A stretch of DNA of 64,000 bases from an uncultured Aquimarina sp. GTDB taxonomy: Bacteria > Bacteroidota > Bacteroidia > Flavobacteriales > Flavobacteriaceae. The notes below the pieces were generated by a model. The model had not been told where the DNA came from and did not search any database. It saw only the letters and a list, made by a program, of their open reading frames with translations. How positions within the stretch are numbered: position 1 is the stretch's first letter; every line of letters begins with the position of its first letter. This document shows positions 7,777 to 16,442 of this stretch, in pieces. A program made the translations under genes and the position numbers. The stretch lies in the NCBI RefSeq assembly GCF_947496855.1, contig NZ_CANMED010000006.1, positions 248,001 to 312,000 on the forward strand, given 5' to 3'.

Positions 7777-9376
7777 AGGTTTGTTTTAATTCCCAATTGG
7801 CTCTCACTTCTATGTCTTTAGGGTAATAAACCACTTTTTCTGCCTGAATTCCTTTTAGAAAATCTCCAGTATCCCATTTTCCATTTTTATTAGTGTCAAA
7901 AATCACCCTTAGATTATATTTTCCAGGATCTAAGTTATCGAAAACGGTTGTTTCTTCTTTGATCACTACTTTCTCATCAATAAATAATCCCTTTTCATCA
8001 GTCGCCTGAATCAGAACCGGATATTCTTTTACATTTTGTAGCGTAAAAAAGATCGTGCCATAATCAGCTAATTTTGTAGTTCTGAAATTAACATTAAGAC
8101 TGTCGTTTACATTGCCCACAAAATCGGTAATGGCTTCTGGTAATAATTGCATTGTATAGGTGTTACTTTCTGTTCTTTCGAAAGTAAATATTGCTTCATT
8201 TTTAATTTTGTCTAATTTTACTAAAAATGGTACGTTTAACGTGTCTTTATCGGTTAACGAAATTAATTGTTCATCAATCGCTTCTATAGGAGTGTTGGAG
8301 AAAAGTGTAAAATCTTGATTAAAAGCTAGACTTCTTTTTATATTACTCTTAAGATTTAGAGAATCTTTATATTGATCTTTAAATCTTGCAACTAGAGTAT
8401 CTCGGAAATTTTTATTGTTAGTTACCTCAAAAATCAATGAATCTGCTTCGAAAAAAGGTCTAAACCAATAATGTAAAGTATCTTTTGTTTTGTCCGGAAA
8501 AATTCTAGTCTCAAAATTTTCAGGAGTTTTACTTACTAAATTGATCTTCATAGAATCGGCTATACCGTTATACCCAAAAACGAAAGAATTTTTTGATACT
8601 TGTTTTGGTTTTAATGCTTTAAAATCTAGAATTTCTTTAAATAAATTTATGTTAAAGACTTTTGCAGTATCCGCAGGAAGTGTCACAATGTCTTCATAAA
8701 AACCAATCTTATCTTGTTTTGGTTCGTAAGTATAGTTTGTAGCAACATCTTTTAGAGCAATTAGCTTGTATTTACCTTCTTTTAGATTGTCTAAGTCAAA
8801 ATTAATACTGTCTAAAGTGCTGGTTATATATCTAGGCACTTCTTTAAAAACCAGGGAGTCAGAGTAATTTTTATCAATTTCATACAATGCAACTGTTATA
8901 AAAGGATCTGCTTTTTTTTCTAAAGCATCTCCAACAGTACCTTGTATTCTGAGAGAATCTAATGAGCCTCCTGTAGAGAAGACATATTTAAAAAATGGAG
9001 TAGCGTTTCCTTCATTGTTATCTTCGATACTTTGACCAAAATTGATGCTATAGGTGGTATTTTCTAATAAAGTATCCAGAAATTTAATTTTCAGATACTT
9101 ACTTGCACCTCCTAAGGGTGTTATCTCTGGTTTGGGATCCATAGGAGGAGATATAATGATTTGTTTTTGGGGATCCTTTAATTTTACGTATTCATCAAAA
9201 TAAATTCGAATTTCATTCTTGTTAAAATTTGTTGAAAAATTAGGAGGAGTTGCCTTCACAAATTTTGGAGGAATTTCATCCTTTTCGCCTCCTGTTATAG
9301 AACCTTTTTTGGCACAACTAACAATCAAGATTAAATAAAAAGCAGTTAACAATAACGTATAGGATCTTTTATACAT
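7763..9376 (-). CDS. Ig-like-domain outer-membrane lipoprotein
   Basis: I place the start at the ATG complementary to 9374-9376 because it puts a type II signal peptide at the N terminus (MYKRSYTLLL..., lipobox IVSC with C21). A longer reading from 9430 would bury it. The protein has 537 residues. Right after the Cys come KKGSITGGEKDEIPPKFV and an SbsA-type Ig-like domain (about 30-130; NEIRIYFDEYVKL and TTYSINFGQSI are typical). The rest is beta-sandwich-like, with a late DLDPGKYNLRVIFDTNKNGKWDTGDF segment like a calcium-binding or pre-albumin-like domain. Such proteins are frequent in Flavobacteriaceae and of unknown role, probably cell-surface. The convergent overlap with the amidase gene is 14 bp. 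Confidence 0.85.
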   Translation of the reverse strand: MYKRSYTLLLTAFYLILIVSCAKKGSITGGEKDEIPPKFVKATPPNFSTNFNKNEIRIYFDEYVKLKDPQKQIIISPPMDPKPEITPLGGASKYLKIKFLDTLLENTTYSINFGQSIEDNNEGNATPFFKYVFSTGGSLDSLRIQGTVGDALEKKADPFITVALYEIDKNYSDSLVFKEVPRYITSTLDSINFDLDNLKEGKYKLIALKDVATNYTYEPKQDKIGFYEDIVTLPADTAKVFNINLFKEILDFKALKPKQVSKNSFVFGYNGIADSMKINLVSKTPENFETRIFPDKTKDTLHYWFRPFFEADSLIFEVTNNKNFRDTLVARFKDQYKDSLNLKSNIKRSLAFNQDFTLFSNTPIEAIDEQLISLTDKDTLNVPFLVKLDKIKNEAIFTFERTESNTYTMQLLPEAITDFVGNVNDSLNVNFRTTKLADYGTIFFTLQNVKEYPVLIQATDEKGLFIDEKVVIKEETTVFDNLDPGKYNLRVIFDTNKNGKWDTGDFLKGIQAEKVVYYPKDIEVRANWELKQTFILE

Positions 9377-9435
9377 AGCTCCGTTACAATTTTTTAAAGA
9401 CACAAAGAAACGACTATTTATAACAAACAAAAAAT

Positions 9436-10116
9436 CTATATAGTAATAGCCATGGTCGCAATGCTTATTTTGATACCTGGGATTGTTTTAAGAACTTGAA
9501 TACAAGCTTCTATCGTAGCACCTGTAGTGACAATATCATCAACAATCAAAATATGTTTGTTTATTAGTAAGGACTCATTTTGTATTCCAAATGTTTCAGA
9601 AGTGTTTATCCAGCGAGTTAAACGACTATTTTTTGATTGTTTTTCATTGTAGGAATTTTTTTTCAAAACAAAATCAATGTATTCGGTATCTAATTTTTTA
9701 GCAATTTCCCTTCCAAATTTCTCTACTTGGTTATAACCTCTTTCTCTCAATCTTTTGGGATGAAGAGGTACTGGGATTATATAATCAATATTTTGATAAT
9801 CAGGTAATTGTGTTAGTTCTTGACCTAGCCAGATACCAAGCTCTTTACCTATTTCTTCTCTACCTCTATACTTAAGATTGTGTATCAAATTTTGTACTAA
9901 ACTATCCTTTTCAAACACCAATAATGAGGTGGCATTTTCTATTTTGGCTCGCCCATAAAATACTTTTTCGATCTTTTTAGCGTTTACCTTATGGAAATTA
10001 CCTAATGGGAGCTTATGTCTGCATGATGTACATAAGATCCTTTCGTTTTTATATAAAGGATTGTCACAAGCAGCACAATATATAGGATAGAATAAATAAG
10101 CTAAGTCGCTTAACAT
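9436..10116 (-). CDS. comF: ComF-family phosphoribosyltransferase-like protein
   Basis: The 226-residue protein has an N-terminal four-Cys zinc ribbon (C14-x2-C17...C29-x2-C32) and a C-terminal type I phosphoribosyltransferase domain. The PRPP-binding motif is HILIVDDIVTTGATIEAC at about residues 186-203. The middle segment IIPVPLHPKRLRERGYNQ is the standard ComF signature. ComF is required for DNA uptake in naturally competent bacteria, but it is also present in many bacteria where this has not been tested. It is divergent from the coiled-coil gene at 10196, with 79 bp between them. Confidence 0.93.
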   Translation of the reverse strand: MLSDLAYLFYPIYCAACDNPLYKNERILCTSCRHKLPLGNFHKVNAKKIEKVFYGRAKIENATSLLVFEKDSLVQNLIHNLKYRGREEIGKELGIWLGQELTQLPDYQNIDYIIPVPLHPKRLRERGYNQVEKFGREIAKKLDTEYIDFVLKKNSYNEKQSKNSRLTRWINTSETFGIQNESLLINKHILIVDDIVTTGATIEACIQVLKTIPGIKISIATMAITI

Positions 10117-10195
10117 ATTAGGTCAATTAACATTAATCATTATATTTAACTAAATTTACTATTTTAACGTAACCATCAAAAATTAGAAATTTATT

Positions 10196-11077
10196 ATGAC
10201 AACTCAAAACAATAACTTGACCCTTAAGATACTAATTGGTGTTCTGGGAGCTCTTTTATTAATTCTGGGGATCTTCACGTATAAGTTTTACAACGAAGAA
10301 AAGAGAGAAAAAGCAATTTTGCAACAAGAAAAGGATTTAATTGAAAGTGAATTAGGAGAATTAATAACAAAATATGACAATGCTATAGCTCTTAATGAGG
10401 TAATGGATGATCATTTACTAAAAGAAAAGCAGCGTGTTGTTGTTTTATTAGATAGTTTAAAAGACTATGATGCTAATGTAGCATTGATTGCACGATATAG
10501 AAGAGAAGTAAGTAAACTGAAAAAAGAGCGTGAAAGATTATTTAAATTAGCGGATAGTTTAACTACTGCTAATGCTCAGTTAGCTACTGATCTAGATAGT
10601 ACTTCTACAGCTTTATCAGAAAGAATTGTATTCTCTGATTCTTTGGCATCACAGAATAGTAAGTTGGCAGAAATTGTAGAAAGAGGATCTGCTTTACAGG
10701 CTTCAGGTATCAAAGCAGAAGGAGTTAGAGTAAGAAATAGTGGTAAAATTACTACTACATCAAGATCAAGTAGAGCTGAAAAAGTAAGAGTTTGTTTTAC
10801 ACTATCACCTAATAAATTGACTGAAAAAGGAGATAAGGATTTATTCGTTCAGGTTATTAATCCTGAAAATAACCTTATAGGAGATAAAGTTTCTATAAAC
10901 TTTGATGATGCTGTTCTTACTTATAGTGGTCGTAATAAGGTGTTTTATGAGAATGATGCGCTAGATGTTTGTGTTTTAGTTGATTCTGCAGATGGAGAGT
11001 TAGTAAAAGGAAACTACGTAGTAAACTTGTTCTCTGGTCCTAGAATGATTTCTAACACACAGTTTGAGTTGAAATAA
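10196..11077 (+). CDS. Single-pass membrane protein with a long coiled coil
   Basis: This 293-residue protein has a short polar N terminus, one membrane helix (about 9-28, LTLKILIGVLGALLLILGIF), and then a heptad-rich coiled coil to about residue 165 (KAILQQEKDLIESELGEL, REVSKLKKERERLFKLADSL). The C-terminal domain (about 195-293) is beta-rich, with KVRVCFTLSPNKLTEKGDKDLFVQV and YVVNLFSGPRMISNTQF. The topology suggests an inner-membrane anchor with the coiled coil and beta domain in the periplasm. I do not recognise a named family. It is a single-gene unit followed by a strong terminator. Confidence 0.82.
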   Translation: MTTQNNNLTLKILIGVLGALLLILGIFTYKFYNEEKREKAILQQEKDLIESELGELITKYDNAIALNEVMDDHLLKEKQRVVVLLDSLKDYDANVALIARYRREVSKLKKERERLFKLADSLTTANAQLATDLDSTSTALSERIVFSDSLASQNSKLAEIVERGSALQASGIKAEGVRVRNSGKITTTSRSSRAEKVRVCFTLSPNKLTEKGDKDLFVQVINPENNLIGDKVSINFDDAVLTYSGRNKVFYENDALDVCVLVDSADGELVKGNYVVNLFSGPRMISNTQFELK

Positions 11078-11100
11078 GAATAATTTTTCTAAAAAATACC

Positions 11101-11137
11101 AAACCACCTTGTTATTAGTAATATGGTGGTTTTTTTG
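11101..11137 (+). terminator. Rho-independent terminator after the coiled-coil gene
   Basis: Perfect arms AAACCACC (11101-11108) and GGTGGTTT (11125-11132), followed by a T run. Confidence 0.88.
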
Positions 11138-11208
11138 TGTTTTTGTCAGAAATTACTTTATCCGATCATTAATTAAATAAATTCGTTTTCAATTCTTGTA
11201 AATTCAGT

Positions 11209-11216
11209 TATTTTTG
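11209..11216 (+). promoter_or_regulatory. -7 element very close to the glyS start
   Basis: TATTTTTG ends five bases before the glyS ATG at 11221. The transcript would then start at or next to the start codon, giving a leaderless or nearly leaderless mRNA. No good -33 TTG is seen at the usual distance. Confidence 0.45.
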
Positions 11217-11220
11217 CGGC

Positions 11221-12756
11221 ATGGCAAATCAAGAAGATAAATTTAAGAAGGTTATTGCTCACGCTAAGGAGTATGGGTATATTTTTGGTTCTAGTGAGAT
11301 CTATGATGGATTGAGCGCGGTATATGATTACGGACAAAATGGAGCTGAGCTTAAAAAGAATATTAGAGAGTATTGGTGGAAAAGTATGGTGTATATGAAC
11401 CAAAATATTGTGGGGCTCGATGCTGCAATATTTATGCACCCAACTACTTGGAAAGCTTCAGGGCACGTAGATGCTTTTAGCGATCCACTTATAGATAATA
11501 AAGATTCTAAGAAAAGATATAGAGCTGATGTATTGTTAGAGGATTATGCCGAAAAGCAATACCAAAAGGCTCAAAAAGAGATTGCAAAGGCTAAAAAACG
11601 CTTCGGAGATTCTTTTGATGAAGAACAATATAGTACCACCAATCCAAGAGTAGTAAAATATCTTTCGGAACAACAGAGGGTATTGAAGCGTATGGCAAAA
11701 TCCTTAGAAAACGAAGATCTAGCGGATGTAAAGGCTTTAATTGAAGAGTTAGGTATTGCTGATCCTGATACAGGATCTAAAAACTGGACGGATGTTAGAC
11801 AGTTTAATTTGATGTTCGGTACTAAGCTTGGTGCTTCTGCAGAATCTGCCACAGATTTGTATTTAAGACCAGAGACTGCGCAAGGTATTTTTGTAAATTT
11901 CTTGAATGTTCAGAAAACAGGTCGAATGAAAATTCCTTTTGGAATCGCTCAGACAGGTAAGGCATTTAGAAATGAGATTGTTGCAAGACAATTTATCTTC
12001 AGAATGCGTGAGTTTGAACAAATGGAAATGCAGTTTTTTGTGCGTCCAGGAGAAGAAATGAAGTGGTATGAATACTGGAAAGAAACACGTTTAAATTGGC
12101 ATTTATCTTTAGGATTAGGAAAAGAAAATTATCGCTTCCATGATCACGATAAGTTAGCACATTATGCAAATGCAGCAGCAGATATAGAATTTAATTTCCC
12201 ATTTGGATTTAAAGAATTGGAAGGAATTCACTCTAGAACAGATTTTGACTTAAAAGCACACGAAGAGTTTTCTGGTAAAAAATTACAATTTTTTGATCCA
12301 GAATTGAAGGAGAGTTATGTGCCATATGTGGTTGAAACTTCTATAGGATTGGACAGAATGTTTCTTGCTGTATTCTCTACTGCATTACAGGATGAGGTGC
12401 TAGAAGATGGATCCAGTAGAGTAGTATTAAAATTACCAGCGGTGGTTGCACCGGTAAAAGCAGCTATTCTTCCATTGGTTAAAAAAGATGGTTTACCAGA
12501 AGTTGCAGAAAAGATTGTAGAAGATCTTAAATGGAAATTTAATGTTGCCTATGATGAGAAGGATGCTATTGGGCGTCGTTATAGAAGACAAGATGCTGCA
12601 GGAACTCCAATATGTATTACAGTGGATCATGATACATTAAATGATCAGTCAGTTACCATAAGAGATAGAGATACTATGGAGCAGAAACGTGTTCCGATTT
12701 CAGAACTAAAATCCATTATCTCAGAAAAAGTAGATCCAGAATTTTGGTTGAAATAA
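11221..12756 (+). CDS. glyS: Glycyl-tRNA synthetase, dimeric (eukaryote/archaeal-like) type
   Basis: This class II synthetase charges tRNA-Gly. It is the single-chain homodimeric form, 511 residues, not the alpha2-beta2 form. The N terminus ANQEDKFKKVIAHAKEYGYI and SSEIYDGLSAVYDYG match the family. The motif 2 region is GIAQTGKAFRNEIVARQFIFR and motif 3 is SIGLDRMFLAVF. The anticodon-binding domain is C-terminal (about 410-505, VAPVKAAILPLVKKDGLP and GRRYRRQDAAGTPICITVD). It is a single-gene transcription unit with a -7 element abutting the start and a terminator behind it. Confidence 0.97.
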   Translation: MANQEDKFKKVIAHAKEYGYIFGSSEIYDGLSAVYDYGQNGAELKKNIREYWWKSMVYMNQNIVGLDAAIFMHPTTWKASGHVDAFSDPLIDNKDSKKRYRADVLLEDYAEKQYQKAQKEIAKAKKRFGDSFDEEQYSTTNPRVVKYLSEQQRVLKRMAKSLENEDLADVKALIEELGIADPDTGSKNWTDVRQFNLMFGTKLGASAESATDLYLRPETAQGIFVNFLNVQKTGRMKIPFGIAQTGKAFRNEIVARQFIFRMREFEQMEMQFFVRPGEEMKWYEYWKETRLNWHLSLGLGKENYRFHDHDKLAHYANAAADIEFNFPFGFKELEGIHSRTDFDLKAHEEFSGKKLQFFDPELKESYVPYVVETSIGLDRMFLAVFSTALQDEVLEDGSSRVVLKLPAVVAPVKAAILPLVKKDGLPEVAEKIVEDLKWKFNVAYDEKDAIGRRYRRQDAAGTPICITVDHDTLNDQSVTIRDRDTMEQKRVPISELKSIISEKVDPEFWLK

Positions 12757-12772
12757 GATAATAATAGTAATG

Positions 12773-12802
12773 AAAAGCTGTCTATAAGGCAGCTTTTTTG
12801 TT
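12773..12802 (+). terminator. Rho-independent terminator after glyS
   Basis: Perfect arms AAAAGCTG (12773-12780) and CAGCTTTT (12790-12797), with a T-rich tail. The following 230 bases up to the next gene hold no feature I can support. Confidence 0.85.
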
Positions 12803-13035
12803 TTTAGTGGGTAAAAATAGATAGATGCAGTAGGGTTTATGGGCCTTTAGATGTTTAATTATATATTAGGGGAAACATTTTTTGACCCCAAAGGAACTTA
12901 GAGGTTTTAATTATAAGAAATCTCTCTTGTTTCCCGTTATAAGTATAGATTATGTGTTTAGTTTTTATCATATTTTGAAGTTTAATTGTATTTTAGACCA
13001 AAAATCGAGATAATTATCATCTTAAAAATTCTCTT

Positions 13036-16029
13036 ATGTTATTGAAAAGGATAGCTTTCTTTTCTTTTTTATTTTTTAGTATAGTTGGTTTTTCTCAAAA
13101 AAAGAAAAGTGCAACAGCTACTTTGATTACTACTTCTAGTTATATGAAAGAAGTGGAACCGTTGATTGGTAAGAAATTGATTCCTGAAGAACCTCGAGAA
13201 GGAGAAGTGAATCCTAAGAGAACTGATGCTAATAAAATTGTACCAGGTAAAGGATTTCCAAAAGGGCAAGATCCTTTATTACTAAAGCAAAAAAGTGCTA
13301 ATAACATTAGAGCTAATAGAGCTCCATCATTAGTTTTTGAAGCTAATTCTAGTTCTGTTTCTCCAACAGATCCTACAGGAGCGATAGGACCTAATCATTA
13401 CATAACTGCTAAAAATTCTGCATTTGCAATATATGATAGAAATGGAAATGTCTTAGTTCCTTCTACTTCCTTGACCAATATTTTTCCAGGAGAATCCTTG
13501 GGTGATCCAATAGTATTTTATGATAGTTTCGTAGATCGATTTGTAATAACACAATTTAGTGAGACGCCTAATGGTTTTTTGGTGGCAGTCTGTAGAGGAT
13601 CAGACCCGGTTAATGATGGTTGGTACACCTATCGTTTTAATACTGGTAGCTTTCCGGATTATACTAAATTTTCAATTTGGTCGGATGGATATTATATCAC
13701 CGCTAACAAAGATCAGGGGCAGCAAATGACAAGTGAGGTGGTGTATGTTATCGATAGAGAACAAATGCTAGCAGGTGTTGATACCGCCCAAATGATTGGT
13801 TTCCCATTACCTGGGGCCAGAATAGGAGGGTTTTATAGTCCAGCTTCTTTTAACGCAATTGGAAGTTCTCTTCCTCCAGAAGGAAATGCCAAGATCATTT
13901 ATTTTCAGGACGATGCGTGGGAAGGAGTTAATCAAGATGCATTAAAGTTGTGGACAATTAATGTAGATTGGATTAACCCTGAACAATCTACGATTACTGA
14001 AGCAGAAGAACTAAACGTTAGCAATGGAAATATAACTCCTTTTGATTCTACATTTGATGGAGGTTCTTTTGCTAATCTTCCGCAACCTGGTTCGGATGCT
14101 CAAGATATCGATGTGTTACAAGGGACCGTAATGTTTGCTACCAATTATAGAAGATTTTGTAGTTATAATTCTGTAGTATTAAATTTCCCAGTAGATATCG
14201 ATGATAGGTTAGATTCGGATAATATTTCTGGAATTAGATGGTATGAGCTTCGCCAAAGCGGTGATGATCAGCCATGGTCAGTATTTCAGGAGGGAACATA
14301 TACATCGCCTGGAGGTAAAAGTGCTTGGTGCGCAAGTATGGTTATGGATGTTTTTGGAAATATCGGAATGGGTTATACGACTATGGGTACAGTAGCCGAT
14401 GGAGCAAATACAGACAGTTTTGGTTCTATTAGATATACTGGACGATTAGCCAACGATCCTTTAGGAATTATGACTTTTGCAGAACAAACGATAGCTGTTG
14501 GTACTGATGTAAATCGAACTACTAGAAATCGCTATGGTGATTATGCTCAGATTACGGTTGATCCATTGGATGATCAAACATTTTGGCACATTTCAGAGTA
14601 CTTTGAAGGTTCAGGAAACAATGCGAGAAATATTGTTGGAGTATTCAAAATTGCGGAGAACGTAGCAAATGATGTAGGTGTTATCAGTATTGATGCTCCT
14701 GACGATGCCACTTTTACTACTTCTGAAGTGATTACCGTTACAATTAAGAATTTTGGAACTTCAACACAAAGTAATATTCCGATAAGTTATTCTGTTAATG
14801 GAGGAACAGCTATTGATGAAATTTTTACGGGATCTATTGGAGCAGGTCAAACAGCGTCATTTACTTTTAATACAACCGCAAATTTAACCGGTAGTAGTAC
14901 GTCTTTTATTTTAGCAGAAACAAACCAAGTAGGTGATGTTATGCCAGAAAATGATTGTATAACTAAAGAGGTTTCTAATTTATTACCAAATGATGTAGGA
15001 GCCATTAGTTTAGTATCTCCTGTATCTGGAGGAGGTCTTTCATCTACAGAAGCTATTACAATAACTATTAGAAATTACGGAGGTTTTCCACAATCCGATA
15101 TTCCAGTTTTTTACACAATTGATGGTGGAGCTGCGGTGAATGAAACATTCACAGGCACTATCGCTGTTGGAGAAACTGCCCAATATACATTTACGACAAC
15201 CGCTGATTTATCAGAATTTGGAAGCTATTCTTTTCAGATTGGAACTGCTTTGACAACAGATGAGGATGTTAATAATGATGCGATACATAGAGTAATTGAG
15301 CATCGATTATGTTCGCCAACTTCTGATTGTCAGAGATTTGGTGATGGGCTATCTTCTTTTGAATTGTCGAATATCTCTAATCAAAATATTGAATGTGGAA
15401 ATGGCTATGATGATTTCACTAATATGGTTATAAATCTAGATAGATCCATAGGAGTATATACGTTAACTGTTCAGGTAGGCTTTGCACAGGGGGATTCGGA
15501 ACAATTATCATTGTGGATAGATTATGATGATGACACCGTATTTGAAGATGAAGAATTAATTATTAGTAACCAAGTAATTACAGAAGAAGACGTCAATCAA
15601 ACTTTTCTTTTTTCGTTGGGTAATGAAGCCCCTTTGGGAAGACACTTGTTAAGAGTTAGAGCTGGTGATACTAATACCAATAATGGAGCGGACCTTAATG
15701 ATTCTTGTGGTTCTATGCAGTTTGGTACTACTCATGATTATACCGTAGAAATAGGAGAAAATACGAACCCTAATTCTGATCTTATTGTAGTTAGTTTGTC
15801 AAATAAACAATTTGTAATTACCATGAGTGATTCTAATGCTGATGATGTTTTAAGGCTTAGAATTTATAATATAAATGGTCAGGTGATATATGCTAATAAT
15901 AGAGTAGAAAAAGATGCTAATGCTAGATTTTTTGATAATGTGGATATGTCATACGCTAGTACCGGAATCTATTTTGTGCGTCTTGGTGGGAGTAAGACGG
16001 GAAAATCCGCTAAGTTTTATGTAAACTAA
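13036..16029 (+). CDS. Secreted multidomain protein with CARDB and GEVED domains and a T9SS signal
   Basis: The 997-residue protein has a signal peptide (MLLKRIAFFSFLFFSIVGFSQ). A long N-terminal beta-propeller-like region follows (about 90-545; TDPTGAIGPNHYITAKNS, VVYVIDREQML). Two CARDB-type repeats come next (from about 545, VGVISIDAPDDATF, and from about 653, VGAISLVSPVSGGG). A GEVED domain (about 758-910) has acidic LWIDYDDDTVFEDEEL and RLRVRAGDT-like features. The C-terminal 80 residues are a type A type IX secretion sorting domain (LRLRIYNINGQVIYANN...TGIYFVRL). It is therefore exported through T9SS and attached to the cell surface or released. No catalytic motif is visible. The end overlaps the convergent lipoprotein gene by 4 bp. 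Confidence 0.9.
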   Translation: MLLKRIAFFSFLFFSIVGFSQKKKSATATLITTSSYMKEVEPLIGKKLIPEEPREGEVNPKRTDANKIVPGKGFPKGQDPLLLKQKSANNIRANRAPSLVFEANSSSVSPTDPTGAIGPNHYITAKNSAFAIYDRNGNVLVPSTSLTNIFPGESLGDPIVFYDSFVDRFVITQFSETPNGFLVAVCRGSDPVNDGWYTYRFNTGSFPDYTKFSIWSDGYYITANKDQGQQMTSEVVYVIDREQMLAGVDTAQMIGFPLPGARIGGFYSPASFNAIGSSLPPEGNAKIIYFQDDAWEGVNQDALKLWTINVDWINPEQSTITEAEELNVSNGNITPFDSTFDGGSFANLPQPGSDAQDIDVLQGTVMFATNYRRFCSYNSVVLNFPVDIDDRLDSDNISGIRWYELRQSGDDQPWSVFQEGTYTSPGGKSAWCASMVMDVFGNIGMGYTTMGTVADGANTDSFGSIRYTGRLANDPLGIMTFAEQTIAVGTDVNRTTRNRYGDYAQITVDPLDDQTFWHISEYFEGSGNNARNIVGVFKIAENVANDVGVISIDAPDDATFTTSEVITVTIKNFGTSTQSNIPISYSVNGGTAIDEIFTGSIGAGQTASFTFNTTANLTGSSTSFILAETNQVGDVMPENDCITKEVSNLLPNDVGAISLVSPVSGGGLSSTEAITITIRNYGGFPQSDIPVFYTIDGGAAVNETFTGTIAVGETAQYTFTTTADLSEFGSYSFQIGTALTTDEDVNNDAIHRVIEHRLCSPTSDCQRFGDGLSSFELSNISNQNIECGNGYDDFTNMVINLDRSIGVYTLTVQVGFAQGDSEQLSLWIDYDDDTVFEDEELIISNQVITEEDVNQTFLFSLGNEAPLGRHLLRVRAGDTNTNNGADLNDSCGSMQFGTTHDYTVEIGENTNPNSDLIVVSLSNKQFVITMSDSNADDVLRLRIYNINGQVIYANNRVEKDANARFFDNVDMSYASTGIYFVRLGGSKTGKSAKFYVN

Positions 16030-16394
16030 TCTATACGTTTACTTATTTCTTGTATAGAGACAGGTCGTGCTTCATTACATCTACTATTCATTCTTAGATC
16101 ACTATATTTTACCCATACTTTTTCTGGTATATCTGTTTTAAAGAAGTCTTGAATGTTTATTGGATCTAACTTATCTGTATATTTTTCTACAGTGAGAATA
16201 TATGGGCAGTCTTTTGATTTGTTAATAGACAGTGCTCCTTTAGTAAAACCTTTTTCTAGCATTTTTTCCGAACTTGTAATTTGAGAATTATTTTGATCAT
16301 CATTAACTGCTTTTACATCAGTTCTTTTAGTTGTATTACAGCTTTGCAAGTAAATAATAGCAATTAAGCAAGAAATTTTTAGAAGCCCTCTCAT
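16026..16394 (-). CDS. Small lipoprotein, 122 aa
   Basis: A lipobox is visible in IIYLQSCNTTKR (Cys at about residue 19), so it is a predicted lipoprotein. After a polar linker (VKAVNDDQNNSQITSSEKMLEKG), residues 58-122 form a small domain with TKGALSINKSKDCPYILTVEKYTDKLDPINI and KVWVKYSDLRMNSRCNEARP, including two Cys. I do not recognise a named family. The stop codon overlaps that of the convergent T9SS protein by 4 bp. It lies 48 bp downstream of the large barrel gene and on the same strand, so the two may be co-transcribed. Confidence 0.75.
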   Translation of the reverse strand: MRGLLKISCLIAIIYLQSCNTTKRTDVKAVNDDQNNSQITSSEKMLEKGFTKGALSINKSKDCPYILTVEKYTDKLDPINIQDFFKTDIPEKVWVKYSDLRMNSRCNEARPVSIQEISKRID

Positions 16395-16442
16395 AGTATC
16401 TAATTTGTTTTATAAAGATAAGGATAAGTATTAAAGTCATTA

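Noticed and set aside
9377..9430. Longer N terminus of the Ig-like lipoprotein
   Set aside because: It would bury the lipobox signal peptide, which fits only the start at 9376.
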